From: Cardiobacteriales bacterium
GTDB lineage: Bacteria > Pseudomonadota > Gammaproteobacteria > Cardiobacteriales > Wohlfahrtiimonadaceae
Direction: 5' to 3'
DNA: 15,697 bases
Assembly: GCA_030150565.1 (NCBI GenBank)
Contig: JASLFR010000065.1
Coordinates: forward strand, 1 to 15,697
Shown here: positions 1 to 7,034 of the stretch, piece after piece
Layout: every line of letters starts with the position of its first letter
How positions within the stretch are numbered: the stretch's first letter is position 1
Made by a program: the position numbers and the translations under genes
Notes under the pieces: model-generated
Database searches by the model: none
What the model was told of the DNA's origin: nothing
The model's input: the letters and a program-made list of their open reading frames with translations, nothing else

Positions 1-806
1 CCCAATTGTGCATCGATATGGAGCCCAGCAACAGGGAGATCGGTCAGAAGATCGATATTCTCATAGAGCCCTTCAAAATAGGTGGTTAAAAGGAGTTTAC
101 TATTTAGAGCGCCAAGCTGATTATATGCTCTTTGAATCGCTTCTCTCCACTTAGGCTCAAGATCGAGCGCTAAAATTGGCTCATCAATCTGAATGAGTGC
201 GACATTCTGCTCATCGAGGCGATTTAAGATTACTCCGTAGAGCTCAAGAAGTTGTGGAAGGAGGGTTAAACGATCGAAATCTTCCCCCTTCACCTTTCCA
301 AGATAGAGCCATGTTACAGGCCCAACGAGAACCGCTTTAATCGGCTGATCACTCACGCTCTTTGCCTCATCAATCTCCTTGAAGAGCTTCTCACTTGAGA
401 GGGTGAATTGTTGATCACGATGCAGTTCAGGAACAATGTAATGGTAGTTGGTGTCGAACCACTTAGTCATCTCACTTGCGAAGGTCTCTTCTCCCGTTGG
501 TGCTTGTCCTCGAGCAACACGAAAATAGGTATCGAGTGTCACCTCCTCCCCTGCTGGATGCTTAAAACGGGGAGGAATTGCCCCAAGAAGCGCGGAGGTG
601 TCGAGAATATGATCGTAGAGAGAGAAATCCCCAACCGTAAGATAATCGAGCTTCGCTTGCGCCTTCCAATTGTGCTGCTTCACCTCTGAAGCAACGTGAT
701 GAAGCGCATCAGCATCCGTCTTCCCTTGCCAATAAGATTCAAGCGCAAATTTTAGCTCTCGCTGAGCGCCGATGCGGGGAAATCCAAGAATATGAGATTT
801 TGCCAT
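1..806 (-). CDS. metE: MetE, cobalamin-independent methionine synthase (5' part only, truncated by window edge)
   Basis: MetE transfers a methyl group from 5-methyltetrahydropteroyltriglutamate to homocysteine, the last step of methionine synthesis in the cytoplasm, without vitamin B12. Only about 268 N-terminal residues are present and the gene continues past the left edge. The translation starts MAKSHILGFPRIG and contains the family motifs GFPRIGAQRELK, TKWFDTNYHYIVPE and an IDEPIL stretch, all from the N-terminal (beta/alpha)8 barrel. The ATG at 804-806 has a good ribosome binding site (GGAGAAG, about 8 bases upstream). The start lies about 40 bases after the terminator of a SAM-I riboswitch, which should shut the gene off when S-adenosylmethionine is plentiful. 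The family call is secure; whether the rest of the gene is intact cannot be seen. Confidence 0.96.
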   Translation of the reverse strand, partial: MAKSHILGFPRIGAQRELKFALESYWQGKTDADALHHVASEVKQHNWKAQAKLDYLTVGDFSLYDHILDTSALLGAIPPRFKHPAGEEVTLDTYFRVARGQAPTGEETFASEMTKWFDTNYHYIVPELHRDQQFTLSSEKLFKEIDEAKSVSDQPIKAVLVGPVTWLYLGKVKGEDFDRLTLLPQLLELYGVILNRLDEQNVALIQIDEPILALDLEPKWREAIQRAYNQLGALNSKLLLTTYFEGLYENIDLLTDLPVAGLHIDAQL

Positions 807-844
807 GTTTAATCTTCTCCAATTTTTTTGTCATTCTTACTGGC

Positions 845-887
845 AAAAAAATAGCCAGCACTTTTGAGGTATCAAGAAGTGTTGGCT
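845..887 (-). terminator. Intrinsic terminator of the metE riboswitch (expression platform)
   Basis: On the minus strand the arms AGCCAACACTT (887-877) and AAGTGCTGGCT (863-853) pair over 11 positions with one A-C mismatch and are followed by seven T (851-845). It lies between the SAM-I aptamer and the metE start, as expected for a transcription-terminating OFF switch. I could not settle the alternative anti-terminator pairing by eye. Confidence 0.85.
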
Positions 888-901
888 TGGATCCAATCAA
901 T

Positions 902-1014
902 CTCTTATCTTCCAGAATCTTTGCGCATGATTCTGAAGGAATTAGCACCTTGAAGTCTCACCTTCAGGTTGCCGGGTTTCACAGGGCCTGTCCCTCCACC
1001 ACTCTTGATAAGGG
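902..1014 (-). promoter_or_regulatory. SAM-I (S-box) riboswitch aptamer upstream of metE
   Basis: The minus strand carries the S-box consensus almost unchanged: ATCAAGAG, TGGTGGAGGGAC, AGGCCC, TGTGAAACCC, GGCAACC and, later, AAGGTGCTAATTCC. P1 is closed by CCCTTATC (1014-1007) with GATAAGAG (909-902), one mismatch in eight. P4 is a perfect AGAATC/GATTCT hairpin (about 916-935). The class binds S-adenosylmethionine. With the terminator at 845-887 and metE downstream, high SAM should end transcription before metE. Reading frames crossing this stretch are not genes. Confidence 0.95.
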
Positions 1015-1027
1015 CCTCTTTCGAGGC
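1014..1027 (-). other. 5'-terminal GNRA-tetraloop hairpin of the metE leader
   Basis: GCCTC-GAAA-GAGGC forms a five-pair stem with a GAAA tetraloop. It lies immediately before P1 of the riboswitch and only a few bases after the predicted transcription start (about 1029). A role in protecting the 5' end of the mRNA or insulating the aptamer is inference. Confidence 0.5.
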
Positions 1028-1035
1028 GTGTTTCT

Positions 1036-1065
1036 AATATAGGCTGATCTTTTCTGGAAAAGCAA
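1036..1065 (-). promoter_or_regulatory. Probable sigma-70 promoter of metE
   Basis: On the minus strand TTGCTT (1065-1060) and TATATT (1041-1036) are separated by 18 bases. This would start transcription near 1029, just before the leader hairpin and the riboswitch, giving a leader of about 220 bases. It is the only good promoter-like pair between the riboswitch and the MATE gene stop codon. Confidence 0.6.
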
Positions 1066-1125
1066 ACTTTTTTATTCAATCATTCTCAAAAAAAGATAAA
1101 AATAGATGAAATTCAACCACTTAAA

Positions 1126-2466
1126 TTAAAAACAAATTTTTCGATAACGTCGAATAAAGAGGTAAAAAACAGGAATAATTAACAGAACCGCTGCGATAGG
1201 AATCGTGAGCCAGACGCCATCTAACCCGATCCATTTTGGTAGCAAAAAGAGAATCGGCACCTGAAAAAGGAGATTCCCAATAGAGATGAGAAGCGCTTTT
1301 TGCCCCTCCCCAATCGACTGAAAAAAGAGGGTGGCGATCACAAAGAAGCCCTCCAAAAAGAGGAGCGGCAGAGCAAAACGGATCGCATGAATTGAAGCGG
1401 CTAAAAGCTCTGGATCATCATCAATAAAGAGGGAGGAGAAGTAAGCGGGGAAGAGTTGCAACATCAAAGTGATGAAGACCCCAAGCCCAATCCCTGTTAT
1501 TAAGGTTAGGCGCACCATAAAGCGGAGGATGTGAGTTCGCTTCGCTCCATAGAGTGTGCTCATCAACGGTTGAACCCCATTCGCTACCCCTTCAACAGCA
1601 AAGTAGTAGACCGTGATTAAATATCCAATAATGGTATAGGTTGAGATCGCAAGCGTGCCCCCATAAATTTCAAGCTGAATATGGTAGAGCAGAATCATCA
1701 CCCCCACATAGATATAGAGAAAGAAGGCGGAGCTACCATTGAGGAAGATACGCCCTATCAATCGCCATTGTGGCGTAAGGTGATGCCACTTAAGAGGAGG
1801 AATATTACGAGCAAAATCCCCCGCTCTACGTCCACGCCTTATGAGATAGTACCCCCCCAATACCATGGCGACACTCTCCCCAATCACACTGGCAAAGGCG
1901 GCACCCACTACCCCCTTTTTTAGAAGCACAATTAAAAGATAGGAGAGCCCAATATTGACGCTCACCCCGATCGTCATATAGAGGGTGGCAAGAAGTGGAG
2001 TTGCTACATTTCTCACAATAAAGGGCATCGCTAAACTCCCCATCACAAAGGGGGAGAAGAGTGCGAAGATAATCACAAATCGGCGCGCATTCTCAGTTGC
2101 AATGCCATTTGCTTTTGGGAGTGAGACAAGCCAATCGACACTCCCGATTAAGAGTAGAGCAAAGAGCAATCCAAAGGTGAGCAAAATAGCGGGCGCCTGA
2201 CCAAGATACTCAAGGGCAAGAGACTCCTCCTCTCGCCCCATCGCAAGCGAATATTGGCTCCCAATTCCAATCCCCACCATCAACCCAAATCCGAGCAGAA
2301 TAGTGATATAAGACCACCCAATATTGACGGCGGCTAAAGCATCTCTCCCTACAAAATTGCCGATAAAGATCCCATCAATCAGCTGATAAGCGCCACTGAT
2401 AAACATAGCGAGCATTGTTGGGAGGACATAACGGAAAAATAGTCCGATCAATTTTTTGCGATTCAC
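1126..2466 (-). CDS. MATE family multidrug/toxin efflux transporter
   Basis: This is an inner-membrane antiporter of the MATE family, which exports drugs or metabolites in exchange for Na+ or H+. The protein is very hydrophobic, with about 12 transmembrane segments in about 446 residues, the usual length. The first helix is followed by the hallmark YQLIDGIFIGNFVG and DALAAVNIGW; later segments include the second-half counterpart around GVANGVQPLMS. I chose the GTG at 2466 because AGAGGGG lies four bases before it and the protein then begins NRKKLIGLFFRYVLP, directly ahead of helix 1. An in-frame ATG at 2520 would add 18 residues but has no visible ribosome binding site, and a possible -10 (TAGAAT, 2528-2523) lies so close that transcription would start within that codon. 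It diverges from the ferritin gene. The substrate cannot be told from the sequence. Confidence 0.9.
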   Translation of the reverse strand: MNRKKLIGLFFRYVLPTMLAMFISGAYQLIDGIFIGNFVGRDALAAVNIGWSYITILLGFGLMVGIGIGSQYSLAMGREEESLALEYLGQAPAILLTFGLLFALLLIGSVDWLVSLPKANGIATENARRFVIIFALFSPFVMGSLAMPFIVRNVATPLLATLYMTIGVSVNIGLSYLLIVLLKKGVVGAAFASVIGESVAMVLGGYYLIRRGRRAGDFARNIPPLKWHHLTPQWRLIGRIFLNGSSAFFLYIYVGVMILLYHIQLEIYGGTLAISTYTIIGYLITVYYFAVEGVANGVQPLMSTLYGAKRTHILRFMVRLTLITGIGLGVFITLMLQLFPAYFSSLFIDDDPELLAASIHAIRFALPLLFLEGFFVIATLFFQSIGEGQKALLISIGNLLFQVPILFLLPKWIGLDGVWLTIPIAAVLLIIPVFYLFIRRYRKICF

Positions 2467-2559
2467 AAAACCCCTCTTTAGCCTTGCGCTGATTGATAAA
2501 TTAAATGGTGAATGATGCATTTATTCTAGCCTAAAGCCTATCTATCGCCGAGAAAATTG

Positions 2560-2568
2560 TGCTATTCT
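2560..2568 (+). promoter_or_regulatory. Probable extended -10 promoter of the ferritin gene
   Basis: TGCTATTCT matches an extended -10 (TGn followed by TATTCT at 2563-2568). No convincing -35 is seen, which extended -10 promoters tolerate. Transcription would start near 2575, about 40 bases before the ATG. I saw no obvious Fur box. Confidence 0.45.
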
Positions 2569-2613
2569 GACCCTCTGATTACCCCAATTTTCAAGCATCT
2601 AAAGGAGAAAATT

Positions 2614-3123
2614 ATGTTATCCCAAGCGATGGCGAACCTACTCAATGAGCAGATCAATAATGAGCTCTACTCATCCCACATCTATCAGCAGATGGCAGCA
2701 TGGGCGAGCCACAACGGCTATCCTGGTGCAGCGGCGTTTCTGCTTGAGCAGGCGTTTGAAGAGCGTCAACATATGCAGAAGATCTTCGATTATATGTTGC
2801 TGATGGATCAGATGGCGGAACTTGGGGATATCAAAAATGTTGATACCGATTTCAAGAGCCTCGATGAGATCTTTAAAGTGGCGTATGCACAGGAGCAGAA
2901 GATCACCTCTCAAGTGAATAAGATCGCCCATGAAGCGATCACCACTCAAGATTACTCCACCTTTGAATTTATTCAGTGGTTCATCGTTGAGCAGCGTGAA
3001 GAGGAGGATCTCTTCCGTGATATTCTCGACCGCTTCGAAATCCTCAAAGGGGAGAAGAACGCCCACTACTATATCGACAAAGAGCTTGGCGATATCCGTG
3101 ATAAAGGGGTCGCTAACGCATAA
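2614..3123 (+). CDS. ftnA: Bacterial non-haem ferritin (FtnA type)
   Basis: This ferritin forms a 24-subunit cytoplasmic shell that oxidises Fe(II) and stores iron. It has 169 residues, the usual length. The ferroxidase ligands known for E. coli FtnA occupy the same positions: Glu17, Tyr24, Glu50, His53, Glu94, Gln127 and Glu130. The motifs LNEQINNELYSSHIYQQM and FIQWFIVEQREEE are typical. I start at the ATG at 2614, where AAAGGAG sits seven bases upstream and the protein begins MLSQAMANLL as the family does; an in-frame TTG at 2557 would add 19 unlike residues. A strong terminator follows. The gene diverges from the MATE transporter and stands as a single transcription unit. Confidence 0.96.
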   Translation: MLSQAMANLLNEQINNELYSSHIYQQMAAWASHNGYPGAAAFLLEQAFEERQHMQKIFDYMLLMDQMAELGDIKNVDTDFKSLDEIFKVAYAQEQKITSQVNKIAHEAITTQDYSTFEFIQWFIVEQREEEDLFRDILDRFEILKGEKNAHYYIDKELGDIRDKGVANA

Positions 3124-3147
3124 GCACTCCCAATCGTAACGTCTTAT

Positions 3148-3172
3148 AAAACCGTCCTTCTGGGCGGTTTTT
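3148..3172 (+). terminator. Intrinsic terminator after ferritin
   Basis: AAAACCGTCC (3148-3157), loop TTCT and GGGCGGTTTT (3162-3171) form a 10-pair stem with one G-T pair, ending in five T. It sits 24 bases after the ferritin stop and only 17 bases before the next start codon. Confidence 0.9.
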
Positions 3173-3189
3173 CATTATGGAGAAGATCG

Positions 3190-4125
3190 ATGTTAAATTT
3201 TGAGAAAGTGTGGAATCTCTACCACAAACATTACCACCCAGAACGAATCTATAAAGAGCGGACAGCTCCCAAAAAGTCCCCAAAAATTGTCTCTTCACTC
3301 CTTGAGATTGCTGATGAGTATGAGATTCTTCTACTCGATGGATTTGGCGTCCTCAATGTAGGAAACAGCGCTGTTCCCCATATGCCAGAGCAGCTTGAAA
3401 CATTAAAAGAGATGGGGAAAGAGATCTTTGTCTTAACGAATGGCGCCTCCTACCCATCGAGTGAACGGGCGAAGGGGTACCCAAAATTGGGGTATAACAT
3501 CCCCGCAAGCCACATCATCTCTTCAAGAGATGCATTAGAAGCAGGTTTAGCGGAGCATCTCCTCACAAAAGAGGGGGGAAGATGGGGCGTCATTGTCACC
3601 CCCGATGGCTCACAAATTGAGGCGCTTCCAGCCCATTGTGAACTCTTAACAGAGGAGAATATCGATAAGGTGGATGGGTTTATCTTTCTTGGCACCGCAT
3701 GGTGGGGGGAAGAGTGGCAAAACCGCCTACGAGATGCTCTTAAAGAGCGCCTGCGCCCTCTCTTAATAGGAAACCCCGATGTGAGCGCCCCTTTTGAAGA
3801 TGGGTTCTCCATTGAGCCTGGATTTTACGCAATTAAATTAAAGAATGAGATTCCCGCTCTCTCAGTAGAGTTTTTTGGCAAACCCTTTTCTAATGCTTAT
3901 GAGGCGAGCCTTAAGAAGATTGAAGCGGTTCTGGGTAAGGTAGATCCTTCTCAAATTTTGATGGTGGGAGACACCCTCCACACCGATATTTTAGGGGGAA
4001 ATATGGCGGGAATGAAGAGTGCGCTCAAAGCAGATTGGGGCTTTTTACGTAAGCGAAACCCCAAGCCCTATATTGAAGAATCTGGCATCACTCCCGATTT
4101 CATCATTACGCAATCGACCGATTAA
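3190..4125 (+). CDS. HAD superfamily class IIA hydrolase (NagD-like, TIGR01459-type)
   Basis: The 311-residue protein has the class IIA HAD fold. Motif I is DGFGVL with the nucleophile Asp50, followed by GNSAVP. Motif II is LTN (Thr83, Asn84), the cap lies at about 110-205, motif III is GKPF (Lys231) and motif IV is GDTLHTDILGG (Asp261, Asp266). The second Asp of the usual DxD is replaced by Phe52. As I recall, the poorly characterised TIGR01459 subfamily normally has an aromatic there, so this is probably a subfamily trait rather than decay. The substrate is unknown; a small phosphate ester is likely from the family. GGAG lies about eight bases before the ATG. The stop overlaps the stop of convergent ppx (TTAA, 4122-4125). 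Confidence 0.85.
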   Translation: MLNFEKVWNLYHKHYHPERIYKERTAPKKSPKIVSSLLEIADEYEILLLDGFGVLNVGNSAVPHMPEQLETLKEMGKEIFVLTNGASYPSSERAKGYPKLGYNIPASHIISSRDALEAGLAEHLLTKEGGRWGVIVTPDGSQIEALPAHCELLTEENIDKVDGFIFLGTAWWGEEWQNRLRDALKERLRPLLIGNPDVSAPFEDGFSIEPGFYAIKLKNEIPALSVEFFGKPFSNAYEASLKKIEAVLGKVDPSQILMVGDTLHTDILGGNMAGMKSALKADWGFLRKRNPKPYIEESGITPDFIITQSTD

Positions 4126-5087
4126 TGCCCCTCTTGAAGCTGAAGAAACACCCCTTCTCGTAATGAGAAGTGGGTGGTTTTTAGTGCACCAATCTCTAAC
4201 GTCTCCATATAGTGGAGTAGGAGGAGCAATCCTCCCCCAATAATAGAGAGCGCCCGCTCATCGAGCTCTAAATCGGGAGCATACGCCTCAATCACCCGCT
4301 CTCCCACTCCATACTCAATCAATGCTTGCTCTAAAAGTTTTAGGGATCGATAGGTGAGCAGCTGCTCCTCTTCCTCCCCCCTTCTCCTCCTCTCTAATCG
4401 GGTTAAAGAGTGTAATAGATGAATCGTTCCCGATGTTCCAAAGAGTTTAGGGGGGCCACAGAGGCTCTCTGATTGCGCTACCGATAATTTAAAGTGTGTC
4501 AAAGGGGAATCACTTAAGAGCGCAGATAAATAGCTACGCGCCTCGCTCCATTGAGCTTCGCTAAAATCGCCACTCTTAAAGAAACGGCGCCCCATATTGA
4601 CACACCCAAGATCGAGGCTAATCGCTGCTCGAATCACCCCTCTCTCACCTAAAATGAGCTCAGAGCTTCCGCCACCAATATCGAAAATCACCTCATTTTC
4701 AAGGGTTGAGAGCTGCTCACCAAAGGTAACACCACGATGGACAAGCTCCGCCTCCTCTTGCCCTGAGATAAGCTCAATCTGAAGCCCTAAAAGAGACTCT
4801 GCCTCCTCCATAAAGAGTGGTTCATTAAGGGAGCGGAACACCATCGTTCCCAACGCTCTCCCCCCTGCTAACTCGTAACGATCCATCACCGATCGAATCT
4901 CTTCTAAAGCGTTAAGTACACGCTTTTTGGTCACCTCATCAAGTCGCCCAGAATCATCGATCCCATACCCCATCTGCACCTGCTCATAATAACGATCCAC
5001 CACCTCAATCTGATCGCCATTTTGCTGCATAATCATCAGATGAAAGCTATTTGTCCCTAAATCGACTACCGCAAAGAGTGGTTTCAT
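4122..5087 (-). CDS. ppx: Ppx/GppA family phosphatase (exopolyphosphatase-like, short form)
   Basis: This family hydrolyses inorganic polyphosphate from its ends and/or converts pppGpp to ppGpp. The 321-residue protein has the two actin-like (ASKHA) lobes: phosphate-binding VVDLGTNSFHLMI at 7-19, the ISGQEEAELV motif at 107-116 with the presumed catalytic Glu, FDIGGGSSELI at 135-145, and a second glycine motif FGTSGT at 216-221. It ends shortly after HFSLREGVF, so it lacks the C-terminal HD-like region that makes E. coli Ppx and GppA about 500 residues. I start at the ATG at 5087, four bases after the rsmA stop with GGGGAG upstream; a longer in-frame start inside rsmA gives residues unlike the family. 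It is likely cotranscribed with rsmA. The sequence does not separate Ppx from GppA activity. Confidence 0.88.
   Translation of the reverse strand: MKPLFAVVDLGTNSFHLMIMQQNGDQIEVVDRYYEQVQMGYGIDDSGRLDEVTKKRVLNALEEIRSVMDRYELAGGRALGTMVFRSLNEPLFMEEAESLLGLQIELISGQEEAELVHRGVTFGEQLSTLENEVIFDIGGGSSELILGERGVIRAAISLDLGCVNMGRRFFKSGDFSEAQWSEARSYLSALLSDSPLTHFKLSVAQSESLCGPPKLFGTSGTIHLLHSLTRLERRRRGEEEEQLLTYRSLKLLEQALIEYGVGERVIEAYAPDLELDERALSIIGGGLLLLLHYMETLEIGALKTTHFSLREGVFLQLQEGH
4149..4182 (+). terminator. Terminator-like hairpin inside the 3' end of ppx, serving the convergent HAD gene
   Basis: On the plus strand CACCCCTTCTC (4149-4159), loop GTAAT and GAGAAG-T-GGGTG (4165-4176) form 11 pairs with one bulged T, then G and five T (4178-4182). 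It lies 24 bases after the HAD stop but within the last codons of ppx on the other strand. The same hairpin read on the minus strand is followed by TTTCTT. Confidence 0.65.
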
Positions 5088-5091
5088 CCAT

Positions 5092-5880
5092 CTACTCCCC
5101 TCTTCGCTCTGCAATAAAATTTGCCAGCGTGACATAATCGGCAACAGTGAGATTTTCAGGGCGGAGCGTCGGCTTAATTCCACACGCTTCAAGCTCCTCT
5201 TCAGTGAGATACTCCTTTAGATTATTTCGGATCATCTTCCGCTTCATCGCAAACGCTGCCTGTACCACCTGCTCGAAGAGGGATTCATCCACCACTCTAT
5301 AGGGGGACTCCTTAAAAGGGATAAGGCGCACAAATTGGCTCGTCACTTTAGGAGCGGGATCGAATGCTTCAGGGGGGATCTCAAGAAGCGGAATCACTTC
5401 ACAATAGCGCTGAACCATCACCGAAAGACGCCCATATTCACGATTATTGGGCTCTGCGCCCATCCGCTCAATCACCTCTTTTTGCAACATAAAGTGCATA
5501 TCTTCAATCGATTCAAGTTGATTGAGAAGATGGAAGATAATAGGCGTTGAGATGTTATAAGGTAGGTTTCCGATAACTCTCAACTTCTCCCCAAACTGCT
5601 CACTCAAGGCGGAAAAATCCACCTTCAATACATCGCTATGAATAATGGTTAAGCCATCGATGCTAGAGAGATGATCGATAAGGTCACGATCGAGCTCAAT
5701 CACGGTTAACGCTTTAGTCTGAGCTAAAACAGGCTTTGTCATCGCCCCAAGCCCAGGACCGATCTCCACCATAGCATCTCCTCGATTGGGAGCGATGCTC
5801 TGGACAATATCGAAGATAATGTTGGGATCGACTAGAAAGTTCTGCCCAAAACGTTTTCGGGCGCGGTGTGGTTTTGTCAT
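5092..5880 (-). CDS. rsmA: RsmA (KsgA), 16S rRNA adenine-1518/1519 dimethyltransferase
   Basis: RsmA dimethylates two adjacent adenines near the 3' end of 16S rRNA using S-adenosylmethionine, a late step and checkpoint of 30S assembly in the cytoplasm. The 262 residues match the family length. Motifs in order are RKRFGQNFL at 9-16, the SAM loop VEIGPGLGAMT at 38-48, the acidic ribose-binding IELD at 61-64 and the catalytic NLPYN at 105-109. The later PKVTS stretch belongs to the C-terminal RNA-binding half. The ATG at 5880 is preceded by GAGAAGAG. It leads ppx by four bases, so the two are probably one operon. A terminator between surA and rsmA means it needs its own promoter in 5881-5957; I see only weak candidates there. 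Confidence 0.97.
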   Translation of the reverse strand: MTKPHRARKRFGQNFLVDPNIIFDIVQSIAPNRGDAMVEIGPGLGAMTKPVLAQTKALTVIELDRDLIDHLSSIDGLTIIHSDVLKVDFSALSEQFGEKLRVIGNLPYNISTPIIFHLLNQLESIEDMHFMLQKEVIERMGAEPNNREYGRLSVMVQRYCEVIPLLEIPPEAFDPAPKVTSQFVRLIPFKESPYRVVDESLFEQVVQAAFAMKRKMIRNNLKEYLTEEELEACGIKPTLRPENLTVADYVTLANFIAERRGE

Positions 5881-5957
5881 AATCTCTTCTCAATTCTTAT
5901 AAAGCATCAAATAGTGCTCTAACGATTTTAATGGATGGTTAAAATTGGGTGGGAAAG

Positions 5958-5981
5958 AAAAAACCGCTCAAAGGAGCGGTT
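5958..5981 (-). terminator. Intrinsic terminator after surA
   Basis: On the minus strand AACCGCTC (5981-5974), loop CTTT and GAGCGGTT (5969-5962) form a perfect eight-pair stem, followed by a run of six T that begins within the stem (5963-5958). It lies 20 bases after the surA stop and separates surA from rsmA. Confidence 0.93.
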
Positions 5982-6001
5982 CTTTAACTATTCTATTCAT
6001 A

Positions 6002-6970
6002 TTAGAAGCGGCGCTCGATATAGACATCGGAGAGCATCTTCTCCTGCCAGATGGAGTAGTTTTGGGAAGCCTTTTTATTGAAATAGTGATTTTTCGCTAA
6101 ATTGCGGAGCGACTCCTCATCAGGAATCCCCGTTTTCCGCTCATTAACACGCACAATATGGTAACCAAACGGAGAGCGAATTGGGCGCCCAATCTCCCCC
6201 TCTTTCTGAGTCAACATCGCTTTTTCAAACTCAGGCACCATCTGCCCTTTTGCAACCCAGCCTAAATTTCCTTGACGAGCAGCAGAGACAGCATCTTGCG
6301 ATTGCGCTTGAGCGATCTCTTCAAAATTCTCTCCACGCATTAGGCGCTCATAGAGGCGCTCTGCCACCGCTTTCGCCTGCTGATCGCTCGTAGCAGGGTC
6401 GATCTTAATCAGAATATGGCTCACATTCACTTGGGGGGATTTACTCCGCTCAATCTCCTGCTGAATCTCTTTAAATTCTGCAGAACGCATGTAGAGATCC
6501 ACCTCTCGCTCTGTAATTGTTACGCTGCGGTAGACCTCCCCCTGTAGCTGACCGACTAACATCTGTGAACGAATATCTTCCCGATAACGATCAAAGGGGT
6601 ACCCTTGTGAGCCTAAATATCCACGAAGTTGAGCCACTGTTACCCCATTTCGCTTAGCGATATCGGAGATAGCAGCATCCACCATCTGATCATTTACACG
6701 AATCCCCATCTGCTCAGCAATCTTCTCCTGAATGCGGCTCAAAGCGAGATAATTAACAACGTTATCGATGAGATCTTCACGGTTAGGGCGAAGATGTGCG
6801 GGAAGATACCGCGTCTCCGCTTCTGCTTGCCTTAACGTTGAACGCCACTCATTTGTGGTGATCACTTCATTATTGACGACAAGAGCAATCCCATCGGCTG
6901 CTAATACCGCTGTATGCACGCCTAAAAAAGTGGCGATGACGGTGAATAAAGGGAGGATTCGGCGCTTCAT
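6002..6970 (-). CDS. surA: SurA, periplasmic outer-membrane-protein chaperone / peptidyl-prolyl isomerase
   Basis: SurA escorts unfolded outer-membrane proteins through the periplasm to the BAM complex. Residues 1-24 are a signal peptide (MKRR, hydrophobic core, AVLA cleavage site). The N-terminal chaperone domain begins DGIALVVNNEVITTNEW. One parvulin (PpiC) domain follows at about 180-280, with VNVSHILIK, GNLGWVAKGQMVPEFE and SPFGYHIVRV. The C-terminal helix, which packs on the chaperone core in E. coli SurA, fills about 285-322. At 322 residues it has a single isomerase domain against two in the 428-residue E. coli protein; single-domain forms are known in other proteobacteria. I start at the ATG at 6970, because the upstream in-frame start is a TTG that would put nine charged residues before the signal peptide. 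It diverges from proQ. Confidence 0.93.
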   Translation of the reverse strand: MKRRILPLFTVIATFLGVHTAVLAADGIALVVNNEVITTNEWRSTLRQAEAETRYLPAHLRPNREDLIDNVVNYLALSRIQEKIAEQMGIRVNDQMVDAAISDIAKRNGVTVAQLRGYLGSQGYPFDRYREDIRSQMLVGQLQGEVYRSVTITEREVDLYMRSAEFKEIQQEIERSKSPQVNVSHILIKIDPATSDQQAKAVAERLYERLMRGENFEEIAQAQSQDAVSAARQGNLGWVAKGQMVPEFEKAMLTQKEGEIGRPIRSPFGYHIVRVNERKTGIPDEESLRNLAKNHYFNKKASQNYSIWQEKMLSDVYIERRF

Positions 6971-7034
6971 AGGGCTTTTTTCTCTTCTCTGTTTCAAATA
7001 TGAAATATTAATAAGGAAACTATATAAATTTGCT

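Noticed and set aside
739..1042. Open frames of 69 and 80 residues on both strands upstream of metE
   Set aside because: They lie across the SAM-I riboswitch, its terminator and the metE start, and have no family resemblance; the RNA structure explains the sequence.
5088..5192. A longer ppx starting inside rsmA
   Set aside because: The extra 35 residues are rsmA codons read in another frame and unlike the family; the ATG at 5087 has a good ribosome binding site and the protein then starts as Ppx proteins do.
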